DNA of 64,000 bases from Candidatus Dadabacteria bacterium (GTDB lineage: Bacteria > Desulfobacterota_D > UBA1144 > Nemesobacterales > Nemesobacteraceae), in assembly GCA_022822065.1 (NCBI GenBank), contig JAJECI010000008.1, positions 221,400 through 285,399 on the forward strand, written 5' to 3'. Positions 63,806-64,000 of this stretch are shown here, piece after piece (positions within the stretch are counted from its first letter, which is position 1; each line of letters opens with the position of its first letter). Both the position numbers and the translations under genes were made by a program. Under the pieces are notes generated by a model that saw only the letters and a program-made list of their open reading frames with translations, did no database searches and had not been told where the DNA came from.

Positions 63806-63987
63806 TTTAAGCCTTTTCAAATCATTTGCACCGTAACATCTTTTCGGGGTTGGCTTCCGCGCCCGTTGAACTATGAAGTGCACAGTTTCTGAGAGCAGGG
63901 TTTGAGCCGTTTCAAGGTTCAAGTCTGATTTGAAAGGGCCAAGCGACAAGGATAATCTCTAAAGTGCTATCAATAGGAGGTTGTCCG

Positions 63988-64000
63988 ATGTCATATACAC
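63988..64000 (+). CDS. Start of a further gene (cut by the window edge)
   Basis: ATG 63988 follows AGGAGG with 7 bases between, an ideal ribosome-binding site; four codons (MSYT) are visible. Nothing more can be said. Confidence 0.55.

Noticed and set aside
63910..63940. tRNA-like GGTTCAAGTCT stretch
   Set aside because: No cloverleaf arms around it.
63930..63958. TTGAAA ... TAATCT promoter on plus for the gene at 63988
   Set aside because: Spacing is 17 bases but only 3 of 6 bases match the -10; a better -10 (GATAAT) gives a 15-base spacer. Too weak.

Overview
The window reads as one stretch of chromosome from a Gram-negative bacterium. TolB, TonB, a complete lipoprotein maturation set (Lgt, Lnt, LspA), two beta-barrel outer-membrane proteins, several lipoproteins and an RpoH-type sigma factor all point to a double membrane. 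GC is moderate and coding density high. The gene set (EF-P, NrdR, MqnC, a PUR-domain protein, an endonuclease-type MutL) fits a deltaproteobacterial-like or Candidatus Dadabacteria-like lineage, but that placement is an inference from gene style and is weak. I saw no phage, insertion sequence, integrase or CRISPR array.

Layout. 1-4.2 kb: the tail of an S41 peptidase, then a minus-strand operon glyA-nrdR-tatD-pdxA. 4.2-8.6 kb: a UvrA-family protein, a small unknown gene, a perfect hairpin, tRNA-Asn and rpoH. 8.8-18.4 kb: two convergent outer-membrane proteins, then minus-strand alaS, a membrane protein with a decayed cyclase domain, rpmA, rplU, thpR, tolB and an HNH nuclease. 18.5-27.2 kb: a small membrane protein with lgt and lnt on plus; hisC, hisD, ptsH and two or three lipoproteins on minus. 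27.5-33.1 kb is the most accessory-looking part: a repeat-bearing surface protein behind a C11 tract, an orphan lipoprotein, mqnC, small secreted proteins and a KDPG-aldolase-type gene. 33.2-47.8 kb: a PerR-like regulator, a nitroreductase-like protein, efp, mutL, a secreted three-repeat protein, a PUR-domain protein, a thioesterase, a DegP-type protease, aroK, ribE, lspA, tonB, greA and carB. 47.9-64 kb: an orphan nuclease-like gene, thiC, a PQQ-type sugar dehydrogenase lipoprotein, tsaD with a local tandem duplication, a large three-part fusion protein, a LigD phosphoesterase-like remnant, coaX, a second lipoprotein of the family seen at 29.9 kb, an epimerase, two small genes, guaA, guaB and the start of a further gene.

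How the genes fit together. Lgt, LspA and Lnt mature the lipoproteins encoded nearby. TolB, TonB, the DegP-type protease and RpoH form an envelope and stress set. glyA, thiC, pdxA, ribE, coaX and mqnC cover one-carbon, cofactor and menaquinone metabolism; hisC/hisD, aroK, carB, guaA and guaB cover amino-acid, pyrimidine and purine synthesis.

Most worth a second look: (1) the C11 tract at 27591-27601 that puts the surface protein out of frame with its likely start; (2) the 908-residue fusion of two cyclic-nucleotide-binding-like domains, a PlsC acyltransferase-like domain and an SGNH hydrolase; (3) the tandem duplication of a Dabb gene that carried the 3' end of tsaD with it; (4) a pair of paralogous lipoproteins of no known family; (5) a LigD phosphoesterase-like protein without the catalytic residues. 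None of these is proven to be a new system.
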